Assembly (NCBI RefSeq): GCF_003259695.1
Contig: NZ_PZJH01000007.1
Location: forward strand, 29,459-93,458
Direction of reading: 5' to 3'
Source of the DNA: Macrococcus epidermidis
GTDB lineage: Bacteria > Bacillota > Bacilli > Staphylococcales > Staphylococcaceae
Length of the DNA stretch: 64,000 nt
In this document: positions 1-10,231 of the stretch, one piece after another
Layout of the letters: each line of letters begins with the position of its first letter
How positions within the stretch are numbered: the stretch's first letter is position 1
The notes under the pieces: generated by a model
Databases searched by the model: none
Told to the model about the DNA's origin: nothing
What the model saw: only the letters and a program-made list of their open reading frames with translations
Translations under genes and position numbers: made by a program

Positions 1-1025
1 ATTTTAACAGTTTCTAAACCTGTTAATACATCAATAGAGTTAATTGATAAATCTGTAATACCACTCGCACGACGTGAATGACGTAATACAACTGAATCAA
101 ACCAACCTACTCGGCGTGGACGTCCTGTTGTTGTACCGTATTCACGACCTACTTCACGGATATGGTGCCCATCTTCATCGAATAGTTCAGTTGGGAATGG
201 CCCATCTCCTACACGTGATGTATAAGCTTTACATACGCCTACAACTTTATCAACAAAAGTTGGTCCTACACCAGTACCAACTGTTACGTTACCTGCAATC
301 GGGTTACTTGATGTAACAAATGGATACGTACCATGATCGATATCAAGCATCACACCTTGTGCACCTTCAAACAATACTTTTTCTTCTGCTTCGAAAGCGT
401 CATCTAATACTTTTGCAGTGTCCACTGTGTATTGTTTCAATCGTTGTCCTGCAGCAAAGTAAGGTTCAAAGATTTCATCAAAAGTGAATCCTTCAGCATT
501 GAACATTTTTTCGAATAATTCATTTTTAGCGTTTAAGTTTTCTTCTAACTTTGCTCTAAATGTTTCTTCGTCCAATAAATCAGCCATACGAATCCCGATA
601 CGTTGTACTTTATCAACATATGCCGGTCCAATACCTTTTTTCGTTGTACCGATTTTATTGTCGCCACGCTTTTCTTCTTCTAATTCATCTTGTTTTAAAT
701 GGTACGGTAAAATAACTTGGGCACGATTTGAGATACGTAAGTTATCTGTACTTATACCACGTTCATTTAATGCATCTAATTCTTTTAATAAAGCAACCGG
801 ATCTACAACAACGCCATTACCGATTACTGATAATTTATCTGAATAGAAAATTCCTGATGGTACTAAGTGTAATTTATACGTTTCTCCACCGAATTTAATA
901 GTATGACCTGCATTATTACCACCTGAAAAACGAGCAATCACATTTGCCTGTTCAGCTAAAAAATCTGTGATTTTACCTTTACCTTCGTCTCCCCACTGCG
1001 TCCCAACAACTACGATTGATGACAT
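1..1025 (-). CDS. purA: Adenylosuccinate synthetase (3' part cut by window edge)
   Basis: PurA joins IMP and aspartate using GTP to make adenylosuccinate, the first committed step from IMP to AMP, in the cytoplasm. The N-terminus reads [18 protein letters not shown], which holds the family GDEGKGK phosphate-binding loop. Downstream are the conserved NAGHT and GTTTGRPRR motifs. The ATG at 1025-1023 follows a GGAGGT ribosome site. About 341 codons are present out of roughly 428 usual for the family; the C-terminus lies beyond position 1. The gene is the outermost member of the leftward purA/dnaB/rplI/gdpP group known from staphylococci, but has its own promoter and PurBox, so it is probably transcribed separately and repressed by PurR. 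Confidence 0.97.
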   Translation of the reverse strand, partial: MSSIVVVGTQWGDEGKGKITDFLAEQANVIARFSGGNNAGHTIKFGGETYKLHLVPSGIFYSDKLSVIGNGVVVDPVALLKELDALNERGISTDNLRISNRAQVILPYHLKQDELEEEKRGDNKIGTTKKGIGPAYVDKVQRIGIRMADLLDEETFRAKLEENLNAKNELFEKMFNAEGFTFDEIFEPYFAAGQRLKQYTVDTAKVLDDAFEAEEKVLFEGAQGVMLDIDHGTYPFVTSSNPIAGNVTVGTGVGPTFVDKVVGVCKAYTSRVGDGPFPTELFDEDGHHIREVGREYGTTTGRPRRVGWFDSVVLRHSRRASGITDLSINSIDVLTGLETVK

Positions 1026-1061
1026 GCGTGCACCTCCAAATTTTCTTGACTAACCTTAGCC

Positions 1062-1107
1062 ATTCTATCAATATATAGCTGAAAAATCAACCAAAAACCG
1101 AACATTA
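1062..1107 (-). promoter_or_regulatory. purA promoter with PurR box
   Basis: On the minus strand TTGATT (1090-1085) and TAGAAT (1067-1062) are 17 bases apart, a good sigma-A promoter. Just upstream, 1094-1107 on the plus strand reads AAAACCGAACATTA, a full match to the Bacillus/Staphylococcus PurBox core with CCGAAC. A second, inverted box was not obvious. The rest of the 319-base purA-dnaB gap is AT-rich and holds only the dnaB terminator. Confidence 0.7.
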
Positions 1108-1280
1108 ATAATTATACATAATTTTTCCTCATGAATTAAGGTTTTATGTATTTAGGAATGTATAAATGAATATTTTTCTTTATTGCATTTGATTTATACT
1201 GTTTTTTCGTTTTGAAATTTAATATTTTTATTCAAAAATCAATATAATAAGTACAAACATTCATGAAATTTATTTGTAAA

Positions 1281-1335
1281 TTACAAACAAAAACACGTAC
1301 TTTAAATATATCCTTTGATTTAAAGTACGTGTTTT
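1281..1335 (-). terminator. Terminator after dnaB
   Basis: Perfect 17-base arms at 1290-1306 and 1319-1335 (outer sequence AAAACACGTAC) form a strong hairpin. On the minus strand it is followed by a T-rich run, so it ends the leftward dnaB transcript. Confidence 0.8.
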
Positions 1336-1344
1336 ATAGTTTTT

Positions 1345-2742
1345 TTACATCATATCCGCATGTGCATAATCAATATCAGTAAATTTGTTATATTGTTTCA
1401 AGAAGTGCAGTTTAACAGTCCCTGTAGGACCGTTACGCTGCTTGGCGATAATAATTTCTATCTCCCCATTCTCATCTTGTGCACCTGCATCAACTTCCAC
1501 TTCTTCGCCATCTTCGCCTTGTCCACGGTTATAATAATCATCACGATACAAGAAGGCAACAATATCCGCATCTTGTTCAATCGATCCGGATTCACGAATA
1601 TCACTCATCATCGGACGCTTATCTTGTCGTTGTTCTACACCACGAGATAACTGAGATAAAGCGATCACAGGACATTCTAATTCACGTGCTAATGCTTTTA
1701 ACATACGTGAAATTTCAGAGACTTCTTGTTGTCTATTTTCACTTGAGCGACTTCCAGACCCTTGAATCAACTGTAGATAGTCAATCAATATCATATCCAG
1801 TCCATGTTCCTGATGAAGTCGTCTGCATTTTGAACGGATATCTGTAATACGAATCCCTGGCGTATCATCAATAAAAATATTTGTTCGAGATAATTTACCA
1901 ACAGCGACTGTGAAACGATTCCAATCTTCTCCGTCCATCTGTCCAGTACGCAGACGATTTGAATCAACATTCCCTGTGCTACAAATCATACGTGTCGCAA
2001 GTTGATCCGCACCCATCTCAAGACTAAATATCGCTACCGTATACGGATGATCATTTGTAGCCACCTGTGTGGCAATATTTAAAGCGAACGCTGTCTTCCC
2101 AACTGATGGTCGTGCAGCAATAATAATCAGATCATTACGGTTAAAACCTGCAGTCATCTGATCCAGGTCACGATATCCGGTTGGTATGCCTGGCGTTTGC
2201 CCTTTATTATTATCAAGTTCTTCCGCATTATTAAAGACTTGTGTTAACACGTCTTTAATTTCTTTAAATCCATCTGCGCCTCGATTGGTTGATACTTCCA
2301 TTATACGTTTTTCAGCATCTGCAAGTAATGTTTCCAAATCAAGTGACTCATTATACCCATCTGCCATAATACTATCAGCAACATGAATTAAACGACGCTT
2401 TACAGCATCACGGTAAACAATATCCACATAGAAATCAACGTTTCTAGCAGTAGGAACTTTCTCTGACAATTCAATAAGATAAAGTTCACCGCCACTCGCT
2501 TCAAGCGTTCCGTCCTGCGTCATTTGATTCATAACAGTGATGATATCTACAACATCGTTTTGTTCAGATAAAGTAAGCATTGCCTGGAATATATTCTGAT
2601 GACTTTGTCTGTAAAAATGTAGCGGCAATAATGTTTCAAGCACAGAAGATAATACTTCATTATCAATAAAGATAGCACCTAATACAGATTGCTCAGCTGT
2701 TAAATTAAAAGGCAGTTTCTTACCTTCAAGATAATCTGACAT
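1345..2742 (-). CDS. dnaB: Replicative DNA helicase DnaB
   Basis: Hexameric helicase that unwinds DNA at the fork (the protein called DnaC in B. subtilis). At 465 residues it has normal length. The N-terminal DnaB domain covers roughly residues 10-110, and the RecA-like ATPase has Walker A ARPSVGKT at 210-217 and a Walker B aspartate in ILIDYLQL near 315. The start follows GGAGGA. It lies 18 bases after rplI on the same strand, in the conserved gdpP-rplI-dnaB order, so it is probably co-transcribed with them. Confidence 0.98.
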   Translation of the reverse strand: MSDYLEGKKLPFNLTAEQSVLGAIFIDNEVLSSVLETLLPLHFYRQSHQNIFQAMLTLSEQNDVVDIITVMNQMTQDGTLEASGGELYLIELSEKVPTARNVDFYVDIVYRDAVKRRLIHVADSIMADGYNESLDLETLLADAEKRIMEVSTNRGADGFKEIKDVLTQVFNNAEELDNNKGQTPGIPTGYRDLDQMTAGFNRNDLIIIAARPSVGKTAFALNIATQVATNDHPYTVAIFSLEMGADQLATRMICSTGNVDSNRLRTGQMDGEDWNRFTVAVGKLSRTNIFIDDTPGIRITDIRSKCRRLHQEHGLDMILIDYLQLIQGSGSRSSENRQQEVSEISRMLKALARELECPVIALSQLSRGVEQRQDKRPMMSDIRESGSIEQDADIVAFLYRDDYYNRGQGEDGEEVEVDAGAQDENGEIEIIIAKQRNGPTGTVKLHFLKQYNKFTDIDYAHADMM

Positions 2743-2760
2743 ATTATCCTCCTCGAAATT

Positions 2761-3207
2761 TTATTCTGCTGTAACGTGAACTTTTAATGTACCACTTACT
2801 TTATTATGTAATTTAACCGGTACATTCGTATAACCTAGACTTCTGATACCATCATGTAAGTCCATTTTACGTTTATCAAGTTTAATACCGTGTTGCTTAT
2901 TTAAAGCATCAGCTACTTGTTTAGAACTTACAGATCCAAATAAACGGCCACCTTCACCTGATTTCGCTGTTACTTTTACTTCCAGTGATTCTAATTTCTC
3001 TTTTAGTTTTTCCGCTTCTTCTAATTCATGTTGCTTATCTAACTCAACACGTTTCTTTTGTGCTTCTAACTGCTTTAAGTTTCCTGGTGTAGCTTCTACA
3101 GCATATTTATTCTTTAATAAGAAGTTATTTGCATAACCTACTGGTACTTCTTTAATTTCGCCTTTTTTACCTTTTCCTTTAACATCTTGCGTAAATATAA
3201 CTTTCAT
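2761..3207 (-). CDS. rplI: 50S ribosomal protein L9
   Basis: L9 binds 23S rRNA and supports the L1 stalk base. At 148 residues it has normal length, with the N-terminal fold beginning [17 protein letters not shown], a long charged connecting helix around residues 45-75, and the C-terminal rRNA-binding domain. It starts only 2 bases after the gdpP stop, with a GGAG ribosome site lying inside the end of gdpP, which points to translational coupling. Confidence 0.98.
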   Translation of the reverse strand: MKVIFTQDVKGKGKKGEIKEVPVGYANNFLLKNKYAVEATPGNLKQLEAQKKRVELDKQHELEEAEKLKEKLESLEVKVTAKSGEGGRLFGSVSSKQVADALNKQHGIKLDKRKMDLHDGIRSLGYTNVPVKLHNKVSGTLKVHVTAE

Positions 3208-3209
3208 AA

Positions 3210-5177
3210 CTAATCTTCTCCTTCACTTTGTTCATTTATAGTTTGTTGTAATTGCAAAATTGCTTCATTGATCGTGACATTTTCAAGTTGTGTTGCAGCA
3301 TTTGATAAATGACCACCGCCACCCATACTTTCCATAACAAGCTGAACATTTATTTCTCCTAACGATCTCGCAGAAATACCGATGACATTCTCTTTTCGCT
3401 CTGCCACCACAAAAGATGCTTCAACACCTTCGATACCTAAAAGCTCGTCAGCAGCTTGTGCAACAATAACCGGATGAATGATCTCACCTACCGGGCCATG
3501 CGCAATTGCTATGCCATTATCTTCTAACTGCACGGTACGAATAATTTCTGAACGTTTAATATACGTTTCAATATCATCCTTTAAGAAATGCTGACAAAGA
3601 ATCGTATCAGCACCATGGTTTCTTAAGAAACTTGCTGCATCAAATGTTCTGGAACCTGTACGCAGCGTAAAGTTACGTGTATCAACAATAATACCGGCAA
3701 GCATTACCGTTGCCTCTAAACGCGTCAACTTATGTTCTGTCGGTTGATATTCCAGTAATTCAGTTACAAGCTCTGCTGTAGAACTTGCATATTGTTCCAT
3801 ATACACAAGCAGTGGACTATCGATAAATGATTCACCACGACGATGATGATCGATCACCACTTTACGATACGCTTTATTTAATATACTTTCATCAATCACC
3901 ATTTCAGGTTTATGTGTATCTACGATAACCAATGTCGTCTTCTTCGTCATTAAATTCCATGCTTCTTCAGAAGACACAAATATTTCATCGAGCTCAGGTT
4001 TTTCTGCAATTTCAGCCATAACACGGGATAAAGTATCATCAACATCATAATCATTTAAAATGATATTTGCCTTTAAATTGTTCATCTTAGCAAAGCGTGC
4101 AACACCAATTGCAGCACCGATCGCATCCATATCAGGACGTTTATGTCCCATAATAATGACGTTTTCACCCTCGATTAAAATATCGCGGAGTGCATGAGAG
4201 ATAACACGTGCTCTAACGCGTGTACGTTTCTCCATAGGATCAGTTTTACCACCATAGAATCGAACGTTTCCATTCATGTTCTTAATCGCTACCTGATCGC
4301 CGCCACGGCCAAGTGCTAAATCTAAACTTGATTGAGCTAAAGTACCAAGATCCAGTAAATTTTCAGAACCTTCACCAATACCGACACTCAAAGTGATATG
4401 TGTTTTGATTTCTCGACTTTTATCACGAATATTATCTAATAAATTAAATTTTGTCTCTTCAATTTTATGTAAGATCTTTTGATTAAAGAACATCATATAT
4501 TGATCTGATTGGTAACGTTTAATGTATACGTTATTTTCTTCAGCCCATTTATTAATTTCAGTCGACATCATACTATTAATTTCCGTACGTTGTGCATCAG
4601 CCATGTTTTGTGTAATTTCATCAAAGTTATCCAGGAACAATATTCCAATAATAGGTTTAGCTTCATCATATAATTGTTCTATTTCAACTTTATCGGTAAT
4701 ATCGAAGAAATACAAAGTATTTAAATTTTCACCATATGTTACTTTAAATTTGTAAGATTCAAAGTTGGCAGTAGCTTCTTTTACGCCTGTATTTTTAAGT
4801 TGATTCAGCAAATTAGGAAACAAATCATGAATAGATTCTGAAATAATAGGGGCAGTAATCTTCTCATTAATAAAATGATTATGCCATTCAATATGCTCAT
4901 TTTCATCTAAAAGAATGACACCGATGGGTAATTCACTAATTGCATAACGTTTTCCCTTATCAATAGATGTTGATAAATTCGCAATATAAGATTCGTTGTG
5001 TCTGATACCATATCTTAAATAGAAAAGACTGATGCACGTGATGACAAAAAGTATGCCGAATGTAACCATCGCTGTCATAGGATGTACCGTATAAAGTATT
5101 CCTGTGACAATAAAAGCTGCGAGACACATAACAATAAATGGCATAATTAATGTTTGCTTATTGTACTTTCTATTCAT
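3210..5177 (-). CDS. gdpP: Cyclic-di-AMP phosphodiesterase GdpP
   Basis: Membrane enzyme that hydrolyses c-di-AMP to pApA and so sets the second-messenger level that governs potassium and wall homeostasis. At 655 residues it has the same length as the staphylococcal protein. It has two membrane helices near residues 10-55, a PAS-like region, a degenerate GGDEF domain, then a DHH domain ([23 protein letters not shown]) and a DHHA1 domain ending with [10 protein letters not shown]. All DHH metal-binding motifs are intact, so this looks like an active allele. It follows the yybS-like gene by 24 bases and precedes rplI. Confidence 0.97.
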   Translation of the reverse strand: MNRKYNKQTLIMPFIVMCLAAFIVTGILYTVHPMTAMVTFGILFVITCISLFYLRYGIRHNESYIANLSTSIDKGKRYAISELPIGVILLDENEHIEWHNHFINEKITAPIISESIHDLFPNLLNQLKNTGVKEATANFESYKFKVTYGENLNTLYFFDITDKVEIEQLYDEAKPIIGILFLDNFDEITQNMADAQRTEINSMMSTEINKWAEENNVYIKRYQSDQYMMFFNQKILHKIEETKFNLLDNIRDKSREIKTHITLSVGIGEGSENLLDLGTLAQSSLDLALGRGGDQVAIKNMNGNVRFYGGKTDPMEKRTRVRARVISHALRDILIEGENVIIMGHKRPDMDAIGAAIGVARFAKMNNLKANIILNDYDVDDTLSRVMAEIAEKPELDEIFVSSEEAWNLMTKKTTLVIVDTHKPEMVIDESILNKAYRKVVIDHHRRGESFIDSPLLVYMEQYASSTAELVTELLEYQPTEHKLTRLEATVMLAGIIVDTRNFTLRTGSRTFDAASFLRNHGADTILCQHFLKDDIETYIKRSEIIRTVQLEDNGIAIAHGPVGEIIHPVIVAQAADELLGIEGVEASFVVAERKENVIGISARSLGEINVQLVMESMGGGGHLSNAATQLENVTINEAILQLQQTINEQSEGED

Positions 5178-5201
5178 TGTGACACCTCATTAAATTATTT
5201 A

Positions 5202-6122
5202 TTACTTAAACTTTTTCGGCACTCTTTTCTTTAAGTTTACCATCAAATCAATAATTCCGAAAAGTTGCGTAATGGGCGCGTATAAAAACGCGATAAAGAA
5301 TATAAAAGCTTTGACAATCGGATGAATCTTTCTCATCTTTATAAAATAGCTGTATAAAGATAATCCTTGAATGAATAACATCCACTCTAATACATATCTT
5401 AAGTTTATCACGATTCCGAGTGGAACATAATCAGTTTCTGATATTCCAAAATGCGCTAATAGTACAAATAAATAAATAATTAATAGTACTTTCGGCATCT
5501 GCCATGTAGATAACGGTCTAAAGTTAGGTGTTGCAATCTTAAACTGGCGTAATGCAGGTAAAGTTATCACCAATTGTAATAAGGCTAATAAAAATAGCGC
5601 TAAAATAACAATTCCAGGCACTTGTTTAATCACTTCATTCATACTTGTATTAAACATTTCTAACTGATAAGCAGGAATTGTGCCTTCTTTAACACCTTTA
5701 GACAAGTATTCATTATAAATATCAATTGTTGGCTTAAACCACGTCTGTACTTTAGGTAAATAGTCAGTTACCTGAAGGAAGATAATCGATACAAGTGTAT
5801 ATATACTATAAAAAACTGTAAGGATATATAGCATGCGTTCTTTTGATGTACGTTCTATCAATAATTGACCTATGATATACCCAGCAAATATCGATCCCAT
5901 TATGACCTGCATCGTAAATATCGACATAAAAATAGTAATAAGTATTACGATTAAGCTCATGATATAAAAACTATTACGCGACCTGCAGAACAAATATACA
6001 GTCGGTAAAAGCAAAAACGGAGCGATAATGAATGCCATAAATGGCAAGAAATTTATCAGTAACGTTGCCATCATCATAATCATCGTAACGATAATTGTCT
6101 TACTTAAATCAAACTTCAACAT
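5202..6122 (-). CDS. YybS-like DUF2232 membrane protein
   Basis: A 306-residue polytopic membrane protein with about eight hydrophobic segments, the last near residues 270-290, and a basic tail ending KKRVPKKFK. Position directly upstream of gdpP-rplI-dnaB and overall build match the YybS/DUF2232 family, whose biochemical role is not established. I see no catalytic motif. The ribosome site is weak (GAGAAT). Probably the first gene of the yybS-gdpP-rplI-dnaB transcript. Confidence 0.85.
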   Translation of the reverse strand: MLKFDLSKTIIVTMIMMMATLLINFLPFMAFIIAPFLLLPTVYLFCRSRNSFYIMSLIVILITIFMSIFTMQVIMGSIFAGYIIGQLLIERTSKERMLYILTVFYSIYTLVSIIFLQVTDYLPKVQTWFKPTIDIYNEYLSKGVKEGTIPAYQLEMFNTSMNEVIKQVPGIVILALFLLALLQLVITLPALRQFKIATPNFRPLSTWQMPKVLLIIYLFVLLAHFGISETDYVPLGIVINLRYVLEWMLFIQGLSLYSYFIKMRKIHPIVKAFIFFIAFLYAPITQLFGIIDLMVNLKKRVPKKFK

Positions 6123-6210
6123 AAATTCTCACTTTCTAAAAAATATTTCTATAACTATTCTATTTTACAACTTTACTTAAAATACCTCAATGTATGTACA
6201 TTTTTATTAA

Positions 6211-6247
6211 AAATACAAAAAAAGACTACCTAATAATTAGGCAGTCT
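6211..6247 (-). terminator. Terminator after yceI
   Basis: Arms at 6223-6234 and 6236-6247 (AGACTACCTAAT against ATTAGGCAGTCT, one mismatch) are followed on the minus strand by a run of seven T. It separates yceI from the yybS-gdpP group. Confidence 0.75.
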
Positions 6248-6259
6248 AAAAATTATTAA

Positions 6260-6775
6260 TTAACCTTCGATTGAGAATTCCGCACCAACTTCAAATTTAA
6301 CGTCTTTACCAACCATAACGCCGCCAGTTTCTAACGCTTGGTTCCAAGTTAAACCATATTTTTCACGGTTGATTGATCCTGATACTACTAAACCAGTCAC
6401 ATCTCCACCAGTCATTGGGTTTTTGTGAACTCCGTTGAATTCTAAATCAAATGTTTCTTCGTTTGTTACATCTTTGATTGTTAAGTCACCTGTGATTGTG
6501 TTGTTTGTTAATGATTTAGATACGAAAGTGATTTCTGGGTATTGTTCTACATTGAAGAAATCTCCAGATTTTAAATGACCATCACGATCAGCATTGTTTG
6601 TATCAATTGAATCAACTTTAACTGATGCTTTAACATTTAAAGAAGATAAATCATTGATATCACCAGTAACTGTTGCATCGAAATCTGTAAATTCTCCCTT
6701 AACTTTTGAAACCATCATGTGTTTAATCGAAAAGTCAATTCCTGAGTGTGTTTTGTCTAAAGTAAAGTTTGTCAT
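6260..6775 (-). CDS. YceI-family lipid-binding-like protein
   Basis: YceI proteins are lipocalin-like beta-barrels that bind polyisoprenoid-type lipids; the cytoplasmic staphylococcal members have no defined role. The core begins MTNFTLDKTHSGIDFSIKHM and has the family pattern through DFFNVEQYPEITFVS to the C-terminus. This start has a GAGGT site 9 bases upstream and matches where homologues begin. An in-frame ATG at 6847 with an AAGGA site would add a lysine-rich 24-residue stretch (MFKKLFGKDKATKTK...), which could be a real extension. No signal peptide. A perfect palindrome lies just upstream at 6873-6907. Confidence 0.85.
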   Translation of the reverse strand: MTNFTLDKTHSGIDFSIKHMMVSKVKGEFTDFDATVTGDINDLSSLNVKASVKVDSIDTNNADRDGHLKSGDFFNVEQYPEITFVSKSLTNNTITGDLTIKDVTNEETFDLEFNGVHKNPMTGGDVTGLVVSGSINREKYGLTWNQALETGGVMVGKDVKFEVGAEFSIEG

Positions 6776-6872
6776 TGTTAAATTACCTCTTTCGTTATTT
6801 GTTTTAGTTTTTGTTGCTTTGTCTTTACCAAAAAGTTTTTTAAACATATGTAATCATTCCTTATTTCTAACT

Positions 6873-6907
6873 TATATATTTAATATATCAGATATATTAA
6901 ATATATA
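6873..6907. promoter_or_regulatory. Perfect 17-bp-arm palindrome upstream of yceI
   Basis: Positions 6873-6889 and 6891-6907 are perfect inverted repeats around one central base (arm TATATATTTAATATATC). It sits 26 bases before the upstream yceI start, in the promoter region. No U-tract follows, so an operator for a dimeric regulator is more likely than a terminator. The regulator is unknown. Confidence 0.55.
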
Positions 6908-6959
6908 CAAGTATAAAAAATATATTATTTTGTTTTTTTATTTTTTTGATTACCATATG

Positions 6960-7004
6960 TTTAAAATAAAAAGACAAGATACCTCTTTTACAGATACCTT
7001 GTCT
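6960..7004 (-). terminator. Terminator after serS
   Basis: Minus-strand stem formed by 7004-6993 and 6983-6972 (AGACAAGGTATC paired with two G-U wobbles) followed by a T-rich run. Confidence 0.75.
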
Positions 7005-7038
7005 AAATTATTTTAAACAATTTATTTTTTTATCCAGA

Positions 7039-8322
<1,284 letters not shown>

Positions 8323-8344
8323 CTAATTTTATTTTTGGGTACAA

Positions 8345-8580
8345 AAAAATACCACATCCCCAAAAGGGACGTGGTATTTACGCGTTGCCACCCTAATTAA
8401 TAGTTAAAACTTTCGTCTCAACTATTCTCTCCATTACATAACGGCTCATCACCGGTTTGCCAAACTTTAATTATGGGTAGAATTTCATGTATGTAGTATC
8501 ATAGCTTTCACCAACCGCTATGTCTCTAAAAATTACCTCAACATTACTTATCCCAAATGACAAATTTATTATCTTATTTG
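8345..8580 (-). ncRNA. T-box leader of serS (tRNA-Ser sensing)
   Basis: The leader contains the T-box signature GGTGGCAACGCG (minus strand, 8392-8381), followed by an intrinsic terminator with arms 8348-8360 and 8366-8378 and a T run. Upstream is a Stem I region with AGAGA-like and GGTTGG elements. A TCT serine codon at 8481-8479, followed by A, is the best candidate specifier. Uncharged tRNA-Ser would stabilise the antiterminator and allow serS expression. Confidence 0.9.
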
Positions 8581-8585
8581 ATAAT

Positions 8586-8614
8586 ATAGTATCATATAGA
8601 TATAAGAATGACAA
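8586..8614 (-). promoter_or_regulatory. serS promoter
   Basis: Minus-strand TTGTCA (8614-8609) and TACTAT (8591-8586) with a 17-base spacer, placed just ahead of the T-box leader. Confidence 0.65.
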
Positions 8615-8668
8615 CTATTTATGTCATTCTATAGCGAATAAGGATATCACATTATAAGGAGAATAATA

Positions 8669-9478
8669 ATGCAAATTATTGAGTCTATCAGCATTCCAAA
8701 ACGCAAAGTACTTACACATAAAGGGGATTACGGTCGCATATTGCTCATCGGTGGCAACCAGAATATGGGTGGGTCTATTATGATGGCAGCTCGTGCTTGT
8801 GTATACAGTGGTGGCGGACTCACAACAGTTGCTACACACAATACAAATCATACAGCATTGCATTCAAGATGTCCTGAAGCAATGGTATCTGACATTAATG
8901 ATATAAAACGTCTGACAAAACTAATAGACAATGCAGATAGTATTTTAATCGGTCCTGGACTTGGTCTGGATTTCCAGGGTAATAATGTTTTAACATTATT
9001 ATTTCAACACATTCAGGAACATCAAACGTTAATTATAGATGGTGATGCTATTACTATATTAAGCAAATTAAAACATCCATTACCGAAATGTAACGTTATC
9101 TTCACACCCCACCAAATGGAGTGGGAACGATTAAGCGGCATTCCTATTGCAGAACAGACACCTGAACGTAACCGTGCTAAAGCTGATGAACTAGGTGCAC
9201 ATGTTATATTAAAGAAACATGAAACAGAATTATATTTAAAAAGCGGTGATTATAAAATTACTGTCGGTAATGCAGCAATGGCGTCAGGCGGTATGGGAGA
9301 TGCATTAGCAGGTATTATTGCAAGTTTCCTAGGTCAATTCGATACAGAAGAAGCTATTAAACAAGCTGTATTTATTCATAGCTTAATCGGAGATCAATTA
9401 GCCCAGGAAATGTATGTTGTACCAGCAAGTCGTATTATCGATGAATTACCATATATGATGAAGAAGTTAGAAGCATAG
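8669..9478 (+). CDS. nnrD: ADP-dependent NAD(P)H-hydrate dehydratase
   Basis: Repairs hydrated NADH/NADPH (S-form NAD(P)HX) using ADP; ribokinase-like fold. At 269 residues it has normal length for the stand-alone C-terminal type. Seen: GDYGRILLIGGNQNMGG near the N-terminus, GPGLG near residue 92, and the catalytic NAAMASGGMGDALAG segment near 205-219. AAGGAG precedes the ATG. It is the only gene on the left side that points toward the origin, and sits between serS and alsD with divergent and convergent neighbours. Confidence 0.93.
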   Translation: MQIIESISIPKRKVLTHKGDYGRILLIGGNQNMGGSIMMAARACVYSGGGLTTVATHNTNHTALHSRCPEAMVSDINDIKRLTKLIDNADSILIGPGLGLDFQGNNVLTLLFQHIQEHQTLIIDGDAITILSKLKHPLPKCNVIFTPHQMEWERLSGIPIAEQTPERNRAKADELGAHVILKKHETELYLKSGDYKITVGNAAMASGGMGDALAGIIASFLGQFDTEEAIKQAVFIHSLIGDQLAQEMYVVPASRIIDELPYMMKKLEA

Positions 9479-9480
9479 AA

Positions 9481-9519
9481 AAAAGCAATCCTGAATCAAC
9501 TGATTCAGGATTGCTTTTT
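9481..9519. terminator. Bidirectional terminator between nnrD and alsD
   Basis: Perfect inverted repeat AAAAGCAATCCTGAATC (9481-9497) and its complement up to 9517, with A and T runs on both sides, between two convergent genes. Confidence 0.9.
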
Positions 9520-10221
9520 CTATTCGCTTGCCTCTATATCTTTAAGCATTTCCGGATCATTCAAATCATTTTCACGATAATGATTGGTATCCGGCATTTT
9601 TAAGATAAAATCTTCCTGCAAGGCAAGTTCAACTTTCACGTCTTCAATCTCATAATCAAATACATGACCACCTTGTGTCTCATCATCACTTAAATAATGT
9701 ACATGATAACCGCCAACACCAATACCCATTATAAAATGGGGTGTATAAAATCCAAACAACGTCCCTTCTGTATCTTGAATATCAAAATAGCCCTGTTCTT
9801 TCACTGCTTCGACTAGTTTCGGATAGGGTTGTTGTTGTTTCTTCACTGATCTTGCTTTAATCAATTTAAATTTACCTGTAATCTTTATTGCATGAAAATA
9901 GTTCATACCCTGCATTGCTTTTAATATTTCTTCGTCTAACTGTTCTTTATTTAAACTACCTTTAAAAGTTAATGTCTTGGTCGGGTTAAAGTCCATCATA
10001 CTTGCAAATGGTGTTGTTTCTTCAGGTGATACAATACGTACTTTCCCTGTACTTTCAATTAAGTATGGTGTGCCGTCCAAAACAATCAGTTCACCATTTA
10101 AGCCATCCATTGTTCCGATACCATAATTTCCTGTTGAAAGTACATCTGACAATTTAAATGTACCTTCAAACATACCTCCTACAAGTGCACCCATTGTTGA
10201 ATATTGATATAAGTTATTCAT
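9520..10221 (-). CDS. alsD: Alpha-acetolactate decarboxylase
   Basis: Converts alpha-acetolactate to acetoin, the last step of the pH-neutral overflow route from pyruvate. At 233 residues it has normal length. The zinc-binding HxH plus His pattern is visible as GGYHVHYLSDD then GGHVFDYE near residues 166-187. It follows alsS by 10 bases with a GGAGG ribosome site, forming an alsSD operon. Confidence 0.95.
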   Translation of the reverse strand: MNNLYQYSTMGALVGGMFEGTFKLSDVLSTGNYGIGTMDGLNGELIVLDGTPYLIESTGKVRIVSPEETTPFASMMDFNPTKTLTFKGSLNKEQLDEEILKAMQGMNYFHAIKITGKFKLIKARSVKKQQQPYPKLVEAVKEQGYFDIQDTEGTLFGFYTPHFIMGIGVGGYHVHYLSDDETQGGHVFDYEIEDVKVELALQEDFILKMPDTNHYRENDLNDPEMLKDIEASE

Positions 10222-10231
10222 CGTTATCCTC

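Noticed and set aside
484..846. A 120-codon plus-strand frame opposite purA
   Set aside because: It lies wholly on the reverse of purA, has no ribosome site and its translation has no recognisable features; it is a shadow frame.
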